NCBI GenBank assembly: GCA_002314795.1
Contig: DCHI01000026.1
Span: 354-43,958, forward strand
DNA: 43,605 bases
Origin: Bacteroidales bacterium UBA1756
Lineage (GTDB): Bacteria > Bacteroidota > Bacteroidia > Bacteroidales > WCHB1-69
Direction of reading: 5' to 3'
Shown here: one piece after another, positions 23,901 to 30,107 of the stretch
How the letters are laid out: the number at the start of each line of letters is the position of its first letter
How positions within the stretch are numbered: the stretch's first letter is position 1
The notes under the pieces: model-generated
Databases searched by the model: none
The model's input: only the letters and a program-made list of their open reading frames with translations
What the model was told of the DNA's origin: nothing
Translations under genes and position numbers: made by a program

Positions 23901-25423
23901 CCATCCACGCGTTGCAGTTTACGGCTACCGCTGCCGAGTTTAATTTCAAATTGAATGTGATTAACACGCACGGCGTTCGTTACGTCAATTCGGGCGATGC
24001 CGCTATCATCCCGTACAATGGCGATGTCACCATTCTGGAGCACGCAGTTATTCAGCCCTTGCAAAAGGCACGCCTCGTGGCCGGCCGCGACAACAAATAT
24101 CACGAATTGTACAACTGCTCGATGGAAATCATCCACGCGTTTGAGTTCCGTGGCAGTGGCGATTACGACTACATCGATATGAACAAGGAGGTGCAGACCG
24201 TTCATTTCGATTCCGTTTGGTATTACGACGAGACGCGCGGAAACGCCGCCATCTCCAGAGACCGTGACTTTAAGTTGAGTCCTCACTTTGGGTTTGACGG
24301 ACGTGCTGAACTGCACAGTACCAATGAGTTCCTTACGTTCGTGGGCGGCGTGGAACTGATCCACGATTGCGATACCGTCAAGTATGCCCGAATGCGCATC
24401 AGCGATCCGATTGACCCCGACCACGTGCTCATTCGCGTCGATTCAAAGACAAAGGATGTCAACGACCGGAAAGTGGTTGTAGCCATCGCCTCCACCAATA
24501 CGACGGGGCGTATCTACACTTGCTTTGGTGCGGCGAAGGACCAATTCAATGATTCAGAGTACATTTCGGCACAGGGTTTCATCGACTTTGATGAAAAGAC
24601 GCAGATGTTTCGGGCGGCTTCGCTCGAAAAGTTGGAAAATCCGGAACTTCCCGAAAATATCATTACGCTTAGCAAAACCGAGTGTATCTCCCGTGGTTCC
24701 GGTACGATTGATATGGGAGCCAAGTTGGGTCGTGTCGATTTCAGCACGTTGGGTACCGTCGTGAACTATATGAAGGCCGACTCCGCCGAAATGAGTCTGA
24801 CGACCGCCATCAACTTCTTCTTCAATGAGCAATCTATGAAAATAATGAGCAAGCACATTGAAGAAGCCTCCCTCGATTTCATCGACCCGTGGGAAAATGC
24901 TGACTACGAGTTAGCGCTCAAGACGATGCTGCCTGAAAAGGAATTCGAAGACTATTCCTACGATGTTACGTTGAACGGTCAGGCACAGAAACTTCCTGAA
25001 AAAATGCGTGTCAAGTTCCTTTTCGCCGACATTAGTTTCACCTGGAACAAGGAAGGAAAGGCGTTCGTTTCACAAAACAAGTTGCCTGTCGTAATTTGTA
25101 ATTCAAAAGAAATCAACAAGGAAATTCCGGGTTCCATTGTCATTGAAAAGCGCGGTTCTCGAAATCGACTCTATCTCTATTTTGAAATTGATAAAGATTT
25201 CTTCTTCTTCCAGTTGGAAAACAACAGTATGTACGGTTATTCCTCCGACACCAAGTTTACGGATGAAATTGTGCAAACCAAGGTGAAGAAGAGAATGCTT
25301 CCTCCGGAAAAGGGCAAGCCGGCATTCACTTACAAGTTGGGTAGCCGTTCGCAAAAGAACAAGTTCGTGAAGAAGTTCTATGTGGCTCCGGATGAGGAGG
25401 AAAACGAGGAAAGTGACGAATAG
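20915..25423 (+). CDS. Very large exported protein of unknown function (1502 residues)
   Basis: A clear signal peptide (IVRNLLLVVCLTLMTLPLSA, cleavage near SAQ) sends the protein to the periplasm or outer membrane. No other membrane helix is seen, and the protein ends in an acidic tail (EEENEESDE). The body is rich in short alternating strands. Stretches such as YASLDLQTNDLTVEGCDFFV and AADARVSVYVEEDSIYHPSA resemble the repeated beta-strand units of LptA/OstA-like or beta-jellyroll proteins, but this is only an impression. Residues ~30-130 look helical. I recognise it only as the sort of conserved, uncharacterised ~1500-residue Bacteroidota protein. An alternative start is two codons in (MSKIVRN). 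It follows glgB by three bases and is closed by a strong terminator. Confidence 0.75.
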   Translation: MSMSKIVRNLLLVVCLTLMTLPLSAQRFKAFSNDPTLTQEEMRTFASSLPKEKQKQAEEVLLKFDEFWNSPQMNETFQMHFIEMGNQMLRKNLRFFPHFEAYINAFNAFANSDMTDYDRVWLKIIQYHVRNDLGTFDKVMQNYVSLFNDNILLQTPNSKWTAYGVLEKIGMDEEPYFEYKDIDLVGAGSRDSVEIIGTSGRYFPASHRWTGGKGSIYWYKAGLSSQVKAVFENYTVDTRQPKAKIENAKLYYPELFGTPVLGTVEDKATLETDEDKISYPRFKSYSDDLVVKNIYKNVDYIGGIELRGASIQGYSGAENLARLIIRKGNKNIVSVSSIHYLFKNETVRAADARVSVYVEEDSIYHPSADFYYNETTSQVLISRPKYGVGRSPFFDSYHRMDITVESLSWDVTTDKMEFKPMTGSTNLTSATFESQNFFNNTTMRELQGANDVSPLYTLYQAYKAADFKPLSFEAIRRFFNKSPEDVKVLMIQMAANGFVEYDVNQNKIHYRKKIAQYLNNDVDRKDYDNIVLESKTHYASLDLQTNDLTVEGCDFFVISDAQIVNVYPMNERVKVMKDRDMEFSGRIIAGLFDFVTHKCHFDYEKFLVKMDNIDSLVMYVEDKNGPQNMYGEYQLTKVQSSIEDIAGILYVDMPHNKSGKIDNPKYPYFTATEPGKVYYDHPQTFNRHYDRTKFFFALDLFTIVNLDNFDTDSIRFSGELVSGGIFPNIRHDLKVRPDFSLGFIHNTGETPLAAYTGKGHYTGIIDLSNRGLRGKKSTIDYLTSTTKSDSLVFFLDKTTGSVQSHVVREQLAGVEYPPANMTNGSIRWEAYNDAMYIFTGTTPMSIFNETQLVGNSKLTPEAMYGTGTLTFKRADITSKLFRFGHHELFSDAADLRIFDLYQTNEFVFSTDNYNSHIDFLTRKGHFVSNGETSEVLFARNEFKTNAAMFDWDPIDEDILIFKWDDPYKDVDINNTPARDLIDMESKGNELTATNSAIHALQFTATAAEFNFKLNVINTHGVRYVNSGDAAIIPYNGDVTILEHAVIQPLQKARLVAGRDNKYHELYNCSMEIIHAFEFRGSGDYDYIDMNKEVQTVHFDSVWYYDETRGNAAISRDRDFKLSPHFGFDGRAELHSTNEFLTFVGGVELIHDCDTVKYARMRISDPIDPDHVLIRVDSKTKDVNDRKVVVAIASTNTTGRIYTCFGAAKDQFNDSEYISAQGFIDFDEKTQMFRAASLEKLENPELPENIITLSKTECISRGSGTIDMGAKLGRVDFSTLGTVVNYMKADSAEMSLTTAINFFFNEQSMKIMSKHIEEASLDFIDPWENADYELALKTMLPEKEFEDYSYDVTLNGQAQKLPEKMRVKFLFADISFTWNKEGKAFVSQNKLPVVICNSKEINKEIPGSIVIEKRGSRNRLYLYFEIDKDFFFFQLENNSMYGYSSDTKFTDEIVQTKVKKRMLPPEKGKPAFTYKLGSRSQKNKFVKKFYVAPDEEENEESDE

Positions 25424-25431
25424 AATGGCGG

Positions 25432-25475
25432 CGTGGCGATGAAATAAAAGTTTGATTCATCGCCACGTTTTTCTT
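25432..25475 (+). terminator. Rho-independent terminator after the 1502-residue protein gene
   Basis: Perfect 12-bp stem CGTGGCGATGAA / TTCATCGCCACG (25432-25443, 25456-25467) with a 12-base loop, followed by TTTTTCTTTT. It closes the glgB / large protein unit. Confidence 0.85.
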
Positions 25476-25487
25476 TTGAAAATATTG

Positions 25488-25495
25488 TATTTTTG
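25488..25495 (+). promoter_or_regulatory. -7 box of the AAA ATPase gene
   Basis: TATTTTTG then GCCGCC, matching TAnnTTTG, 64 bases before the ATG at 25559. It lies just downstream of the preceding terminator. Confidence 0.65.
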
Positions 25496-25508
25496 CCGCC
25501 GAAAAAAA

Positions 25509-25541
25509 GTACACTACTTGGTGGACCACCGAACGGTGTAC
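25509..25541 (+). promoter_or_regulatory. 33-bp nested dyad in the leader of the AAA ATPase
   Basis: Two inverted repeats share one centre at 25525: GTACAC (25509-25514) with GTGTAC (25536-25541), and GGTGG (25520-25524) with CCACC (25526-25530). In DNA it is operator-like. In RNA it would fold as a hairpin with an internal loop. It sits in the transcribed leader between the -7 box and the start codon, so it could bind a repressor or act on translation. Function is inferred. Confidence 0.6.
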
Positions 25542-25558
25542 TAATAAAATGTTTTGTT

Positions 25559-26689
25559 ATGGATAAAATGTTGCAACGAACTTTTGTGTACGGAATTTCT
25601 GTTTCAGGCGACAATTTTACGGATAGGGTCCGTGAAACGAATCGTCTCAAAATGGATTTTGAAAATGGGCTAAATGTGGTATTGATTTCCCCGAGACGAA
25701 TGGGAAAAACGTCACTTGTACGTCGTGTTCAGCAGGAAGTTGATAAAAATTTAATCCAAACCATATACATAGATATTTACGATTGTAGATCGGAATATGA
25801 TTTTTATAACAAGTTAGCCATAGAACTGATGAAACAAACTGCGAGTAAGATGGAGTTAGTTCTTGAGAATATTAAGCGTTTTTTAGTTCGGTTGACTCCC
25901 AAAATATCATTTACTCCCGATCCGACATCTGATTTCTCTTTTTCCTTAGGCATTACACCGAAAGATTATGCACCGGAAGAAATTCTTCAATTGCCGGAAC
26001 TTCTTGCAGAACAGATTGGTAAACATCTTGTCGTTTGTATTGATGAATTTCAGCAAGTGGCAGAATGGCCTGATAGTTTGCAAGTTCAGAAGCGGATGCG
26101 CGGGGTTTGGCAACATCAACAGCACGTTTCCTATTGCATTTTTGGAAGTAGGCAACAAATGATGAATCGTCTGTTTCAAGATAAAAAAATGCCTTTTTAT
26201 CAATTTGGAGAGCCTAATTATTTGCAACCTATTCCAACGGAAGATTGGATTCCGTTTATCCAACAAAAATTTTCACAGAAGAATCTGACTATCTCTGCGG
26301 AGAGAGTATCTGAAATTTGTAGTCTTGTTCAGAATCAATCTTCATACGTGCAACAACTTGCTTGGAATGTAATGCTCAATACGGAAGATGAAGTTTTAGA
26401 AGATTCTATTTCTCAAGGAGTTAACGATTTGTTGGCGCAATGTACTCCGCTCTTTATGGAGCAAACGGGCTCTCTTACTTCGTATCAGATGAATTTTATG
26501 CGAGCGATTGCTAATGGAATTCACAAAGGATTTACCACACAAGAAGTTCTGTCCACCTATAATATTGGAACGAAGTCCAATGTGAGCAAGTTGCAGAAAT
26601 TTTTATTGGAAAAAGATTACATCGTTAGCACCACCGACGGTTTGTTTATTTCCGATCCAGTGATGCAATTATGGTTGCAAAGAAAATGA
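25559..26689 (+). CDS. AAA ATPase of the archaeal-type ATP-binding family
   Basis: 376-residue STAND-like/ATPase_2-type protein. Walker A is SPRRMGKTSLVRR (residues ~46-58), Walker B is HLVVCIDEFQQV, and a sensor-like YCIFGSRQQMM follows. The C-terminal ~80 residues (VSKLQKFLLEKDYIVSTTDG and the end LWLQRK) look like a winged helix. These proteins are numerous in Bacteroidota and mostly uncharacterised; some are thought to be mobile-element or defence associated. The start at 25559 (MDKMLQRTF) is chosen over an upstream extension that would run through the leader dyad and -7 box; MLQRTF at 25568 is an alternative. No nuclease domain like that of the DUF4143 remnant at 2481 is present. It stands alone between a terminator and the PorE-like operon. 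Confidence 0.85.
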   Translation: MDKMLQRTFVYGISVSGDNFTDRVRETNRLKMDFENGLNVVLISPRRMGKTSLVRRVQQEVDKNLIQTIYIDIYDCRSEYDFYNKLAIELMKQTASKMELVLENIKRFLVRLTPKISFTPDPTSDFSFSLGITPKDYAPEEILQLPELLAEQIGKHLVVCIDEFQQVAEWPDSLQVQKRMRGVWQHQQHVSYCIFGSRQQMMNRLFQDKKMPFYQFGEPNYLQPIPTEDWIPFIQQKFSQKNLTISAERVSEICSLVQNQSSYVQQLAWNVMLNTEDEVLEDSISQGVNDLLAQCTPLFMEQTGSLTSYQMNFMRAIANGIHKGFTTQEVLSTYNIGTKSNVSKLQKFLLEKDYIVSTTDGLFISDPVMQLWLQRK

Positions 26690-26725
26690 AACCAGAGGTT
26701 GACAGAACTGATTTTAATAATAGGG

Positions 26726-26766
26726 AGAGCCGGGACGTCACTTTCATCGGTCCATTCTCTTTTTTT
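26726..26766 (+). terminator. Weak terminator candidate after the AAA ATPase
   Basis: AGAG (26726-26729) and GGAC (26733-26736) can pair with GTCC (26750-26753) and CTCT (26757-26760), separated by a small interior loop and followed by six to seven T. The stem is broken, so this is tentative. Confidence 0.4.
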
Positions 26767-26799
26767 GTAAAAGAATGCAAAAATGTCCCGCGGCTTCCG

Positions 26800-26807
26800 T
26801 ATTTTTG
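26800..26807 (+). promoter_or_regulatory. -7 box of the PorE-like operon
   Basis: TATTTTTG followed by CCCCTC, 20 bases before the ATG at 26828. It fits TAnnTTTG. Confidence 0.6.
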
Positions 26808-26827
26808 CCCCTCATTGAAAAATAGTT

Positions 26828-28405
26828 ATGAAAAAATATAACATCTTCATTTATAGTATCTTATTAGTAGTATATGCGCTTTGTCCGTTGAACGTTTCGG
26901 CGCAAGGAGGCCTTTTTACTGACGACGCCACCGCTCGTAATCTTTTTTATTCCGGAAATATGCACGAAGCCGTGAAGCATTTTCAGGAACTTCTTCGTGT
27001 GGATTCAATGCACTACGAGTACAATATGCTGATCGGTTACGCCTATTTGAACTCCAACGTCGATAAAAGTCGCGCGGCCATCCATTTTGAACGCGCCCTC
27101 AAAAATCCCCGTGCCGACCAGTTCATCTATTACGATTTGGGAAAGGCCTATATGTCCGCCTACCGTTTTGACGACGCCATCGAGTCTTTTAAAACTTTTA
27201 TGAAAAAAGGTTTGAAGTTGGAAAAAAATGACATTTCGCCCGATAGGTATATTGAGATGTGTGAAAATGCCAAGGTCTTGATGTCATTGCGTGCGGACGT
27301 AAATGTGGAAAACATCGGTACCGTTGTCAATACGCAGTACCCGGAGTACAACGCCTACATTGACGCTGATGAAAGCGTTCTCTATTTCTCTTCAAAACAG
27401 CCACTTAACTCAGGGACGCAGCTGGATGTCGATGGCTACAAGATGGCGGATGTCTATTGTGCGGAGCGTGTGGGTGGAAAGTGGCAGCCGGCCAAGAAAT
27501 TGCAGGCGCCCGTCAATAGCGGCTTCGTGGAAGACATCGTCGGGCTCAGTGGCGATGGTGAAACGCTTCTACTATATTATAATAATGAAAAGGGATTTGA
27601 CGACATCTTCATTTCACATAAGGATAAAAAACAGTTTACGCGCCCGGAAATGCTGAGTTTGACGGTCAATAGCGAACAGAAGGAGGAGGCCGCTATGATT
27701 TCTCCGGACGGGAACTGGATTTTCTTCTCTTCAAACCGTCCCGGCGGCTATGGCGGTATGGACATCTATTTCTCCCGTCGCCTTCCCAACGGGGAATGGA
27801 GCAATGCCAAGAATGCGGGGCCGAACATCAATACCGAGTACGATGACAGTTACCCTTACCTCGCTCCGGACGGTGTGACCTTCTTTTTTAGTTCTCAAGG
27901 TCATAACAGTATGGGCGGTTACGACCTGTTCCGTTGTTCGTGGAATGCCGCCGACCAATTTTTCTCGATGCCTGAAAATTTGGCTTTCCCCGTCAATACG
28001 CCGGATGATAACAAGACAATTTCTGTCACTAAATCAGGACGTTACGGTTATATAGCTGACTATCGGGCCAACAGTACGGGCGACTTGGATATTTACAAAG
28101 TGACTTTTACCGACGTGCCGGCTCCCTATTGTCCGGTGAAAGGGGAGGTGGCTAACGTGGACAGCGCCTCTCGAATGACGGATATGTCTCGTTACAAGGC
28201 CGTTATACGCGAGGCAGGTACGAAAAAGGAGGTGGGAACCTATCGCCCCAATCTGCACGATGGACTTTTTACATTCATTCTCCGTCCCGGTTTTTACCTG
28301 ATTGACTTGTATATTGATGAGGTTGCTAAAACCACGACGGAGTTGCTGATTGAAGACCGTGAGCCCGACAAGTCGGTGAAAAAAGTGATTCTTAAAAATG
28401 AGTAG
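26828..28405 (+). CDS. Exported TPR/PD40 protein, PorE-like but lacking an OmpA domain
   Basis: 525 residues with a signal peptide (IFIYSILLVVYALCPLNVSA). Residues ~36-130 form TPR-type helical repeats (LFYSGNMHEAVKHFQELLRV, AAIHFERALKN, AYRFDDAIESFKTFM). From ~165 to ~400 there are PD40/TolB-like propeller repeats with ESVLYFSSKQPLNSG, GNWIFFSSNRPGGYGGMDIY and GVTFFFSSQGHNSMGGYDLF. The last ~100 residues form a beta-sandwich (VKGEVANVD...GLFTFILRPGFYLIDLYI). This order matches PorE of the type 9 secretion system, but PorE continues into a peptidoglycan-binding OmpA domain, which is missing here. It is followed after three bases by a PorT-family gene, so a secretion or envelope role is likely. 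It may bind another OmpA-like partner. Confidence 0.75.
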   Translation: MKKYNIFIYSILLVVYALCPLNVSAQGGLFTDDATARNLFYSGNMHEAVKHFQELLRVDSMHYEYNMLIGYAYLNSNVDKSRAAIHFERALKNPRADQFIYYDLGKAYMSAYRFDDAIESFKTFMKKGLKLEKNDISPDRYIEMCENAKVLMSLRADVNVENIGTVVNTQYPEYNAYIDADESVLYFSSKQPLNSGTQLDVDGYKMADVYCAERVGGKWQPAKKLQAPVNSGFVEDIVGLSGDGETLLLYYNNEKGFDDIFISHKDKKQFTRPEMLSLTVNSEQKEEAAMISPDGNWIFFSSNRPGGYGGMDIYFSRRLPNGEWSNAKNAGPNINTEYDDSYPYLAPDGVTFFFSSQGHNSMGGYDLFRCSWNAADQFFSMPENLAFPVNTPDDNKTISVTKSGRYGYIADYRANSTGDLDIYKVTFTDVPAPYCPVKGEVANVDSASRMTDMSRYKAVIREAGTKKEVGTYRPNLHDGLFTFILRPGFYLIDLYIDEVAKTTTELLIEDREPDKSVKKVILKNE

Positions 28406-28408
28406 CCG

Positions 28409-29032
28409 ATGAAGAAGTTACAATTATTTTTAATAACAGCTTTTGTCGTCTTGAGTTTGACGACTGTTTCGGCACAGAACTTTCGAGGCGGCTTGCGTGC
28501 AGGTTACACGGCGACTCAGATTTCGGGTGACAATCTTGCCGGATTCAACAAACTTGGTGCGTACGCGGGCGGTTATGTTATGTGGCGGTTCGTTCAAAAT
28601 GAGCACTGGGCCATTCAACCGGAAATCAATTTCGTAATGAAGGGAAGCAGTGCGTTTCTGCGGGCGAATGCTGCCGGAAACATCGGTGCGAAATATGTGC
28701 TCACACTCTATTACATTGAAGTTCCCGTTTTAGTCAAGTATCGTATAGTTAAAGGATTAGAGGTGGAACTTGGTCCGACTTTCGGCGTGTTAGTAGGTTC
28801 CACAGAAAAAGATGCCAACGGCTTGATGCCCGCCCGAATGCCGTTCCGCCGCTTTGAATTGTGCGGTATGGGTGGCGTTTCTTACATTTTTAAAGAACAT
28901 TACGGGTTGAATTTGCGCTATGTTAATTCCATCATTCCCGTTCGTGTCAATGACGGAAAACACTCATCCTATCGCAACGACCGCAAGCAGTTCAATAGCG
29001 AAATCGCATTTAGTTTCTTTTATCAGTTTTAA
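28409..29032 (+). CDS. PorT-family outer-membrane beta-barrel protein
   Basis: 207 residues with a signal peptide (LITAFVVLSLTTVSAQ) and then alternating amphipathic strands typical of the small 'outer membrane beta-barrel' (PorT/OMP_b-brl_2) family: FRGGLRAGYTATQISGDN, WAIQPEINFVMKG, YIEVPVLVKYRIVKGLEVEL, GPTFGVLVGS, and a closing aromatic strand EIAFSFFYQF. Predicted to sit in the outer membrane. It is the second gene of the cluster, 3 bases after the PorE-like gene and 59 bases before the PorT gene. It lacks any catalytic motif. Assignment to the family is good; a specific T9SS role is not established. Confidence 0.82.
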   Translation: MKKLQLFLITAFVVLSLTTVSAQNFRGGLRAGYTATQISGDNLAGFNKLGAYAGGYVMWRFVQNEHWAIQPEINFVMKGSSAFLRANAAGNIGAKYVLTLYYIEVPVLVKYRIVKGLEVELGPTFGVLVGSTEKDANGLMPARMPFRRFELCGMGGVSYIFKEHYGLNLRYVNSIIPVRVNDGKHSSYRNDRKQFNSEIAFSFFYQF

Positions 29033-29091
29033 TTTTAAACAATAATCAAACAGAATCATCGTTGCTATAAACTGATTTTTTTAATAACAAG

Positions 29092-29823
29092 GTGAAATTT
29101 CGCAGACTTTTTATTGTAGTAACCGTGCTCGCCGCTTTTTTGTTCGGAACGCAAAAGGCGAGTGCTCAGTCGTCTTCATTTGGTGTTCCCAACTTATTGA
29201 AATATGACAACCAGCTGTTCCATTTCGGATTTCTCCTTGGCTACAATCAGTTCGATTTCACCATCCGTTCCAAATCCGACCTGAGCGAGTACGACTCGTT
29301 GATGGTTATCAATACGGCGGCGATGAGCGGGTTCAATCTGGGTATTGTGACGGACCTCCGTCTTGGCAAATTCTTTGACTTGCGTCTCATTCCCGGTCTT
29401 TCGTTCGGTGACCGTGTCGTCAATTACACCATCCTTTATCCCGACCAGTCGAGGTTGATTACCAAGAAAAACATCGAGTCCGTCTATTTTGACTTGCCGT
29501 TGTTGCTCAAATTCAAGTCGTCGCGTATGCACAATGTCCGTGTGTTTGTGATTGGTGGTGCTCAGTACAGTCTGGACTTGATTTCGGCGGCCAAGAAAAA
29601 GAACACGAATCCACAGGAAATTATGTTGAAATTGTACCCGCACGATGTGCAGGCGCAGGTGGGTGTCGGTATTGATTTCTACTGTACCTATTTTAAATTC
29701 ACCACGGAGTTCAAAATGTCGTTCGGTTTGATGAATCTGTTGGTGGCGGAGGACAATCTGTATGCGTCCAGCGTTCAGTCGCTCAAGTCGAAGATGATGC
29801 AGATTTCATTTATCTTTGAGTAA
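29092..29823 (+). CDS. porT: Type 9 secretion protein PorT-like beta-barrel
   Basis: 243 residues starting at a GTG, with a signal peptide (LFIVVTVLAAFLFGTQKASA). The mature start NLLKYDNQLFHFGFLLGYNQ is very close to the conserved opening of T9SS PorT (NxxxYDxxxxHFGFxLGxN). Barrel strands follow with YFDLPLLLKFKSSRMHNVRV and VGVGIDFYCTYFKFTTEFKM, and the final residue is aromatic-acidic (SFIFE), as in PorT. PorT is an outer-membrane component needed for export of proteins with C-terminal sorting domains. No other core T9SS gene (porK/L/M/N, sov) is in the window. A weak purine-rich stretch precedes the GTG; an ATG start was not found. Confidence 0.85.
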   Translation: MKFRRLFIVVTVLAAFLFGTQKASAQSSSFGVPNLLKYDNQLFHFGFLLGYNQFDFTIRSKSDLSEYDSLMVINTAAMSGFNLGIVTDLRLGKFFDLRLIPGLSFGDRVVNYTILYPDQSRLITKKNIESVYFDLPLLLKFKSSRMHNVRVFVIGGAQYSLDLISAAKKKNTNPQEIMLKLYPHDVQAQVGVGIDFYCTYFKFTTEFKMSFGLMNLLVAEDNLYASSVQSLKSKMMQISFIFE

Positions 29824-29883
29824 TCGTTTGAAAGCGCGCGGCCCGCGTTAGGGATTGTAGCACATTTACGAGCGCGGCGGAAT

Positions 29884-29927
29884 TATTATATGTGGAGACG
29901 TTTCACAAAACGTCTCCACATATAATA
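29884..29927. repeat. Perfect 20-bp inverted repeat with 4-base loop
   Basis: Arms 29884-29903 and 29908-29927 around CACA, with the core GGAGACGTTT / AAACGTCTCC. It lies 60 bases beyond the porT stop and can serve as a terminator stem or a dispersed repeat. Its centre matches the smaller palindrome at 12228-12245 in 17 of 18 bases. Confidence 0.8.
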
Positions 29928-30059
29928 TTGTAATATACTAATTTGCAATTATTTATATATATTCTTCGACTTTTTGACTTGATAATCATTTCTATATTAT
30001 CACCCCTTATCACCACCTTAAAAACTTTAAAAACCTTCCAAACATTAAAAACTTAATCG

Positions 30060-30067
30060 TATTTTTG
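30060..30067 (+). promoter_or_regulatory. -7 box of the OPT transporter gene
   Basis: TATTTTTG then GCGCCCGC, 40 bases before the ATG at 30108. The ~285-base stretch between porT and this box contains only the palindrome and A/T-rich sequence. Confidence 0.65.
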
Positions 30068-30107
30068 CGCCCGCTTTCGTTAAAAAATCAATTTAAAAAA
30101 TTTTTAT

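Noticed and set aside
26690..26827. Small RNA or riboswitch upstream of the PorE-like gene
   Set aside because: Only a weak broken hairpin with a T-run followed by a normal promoter was found; a terminator plus promoter explains it.
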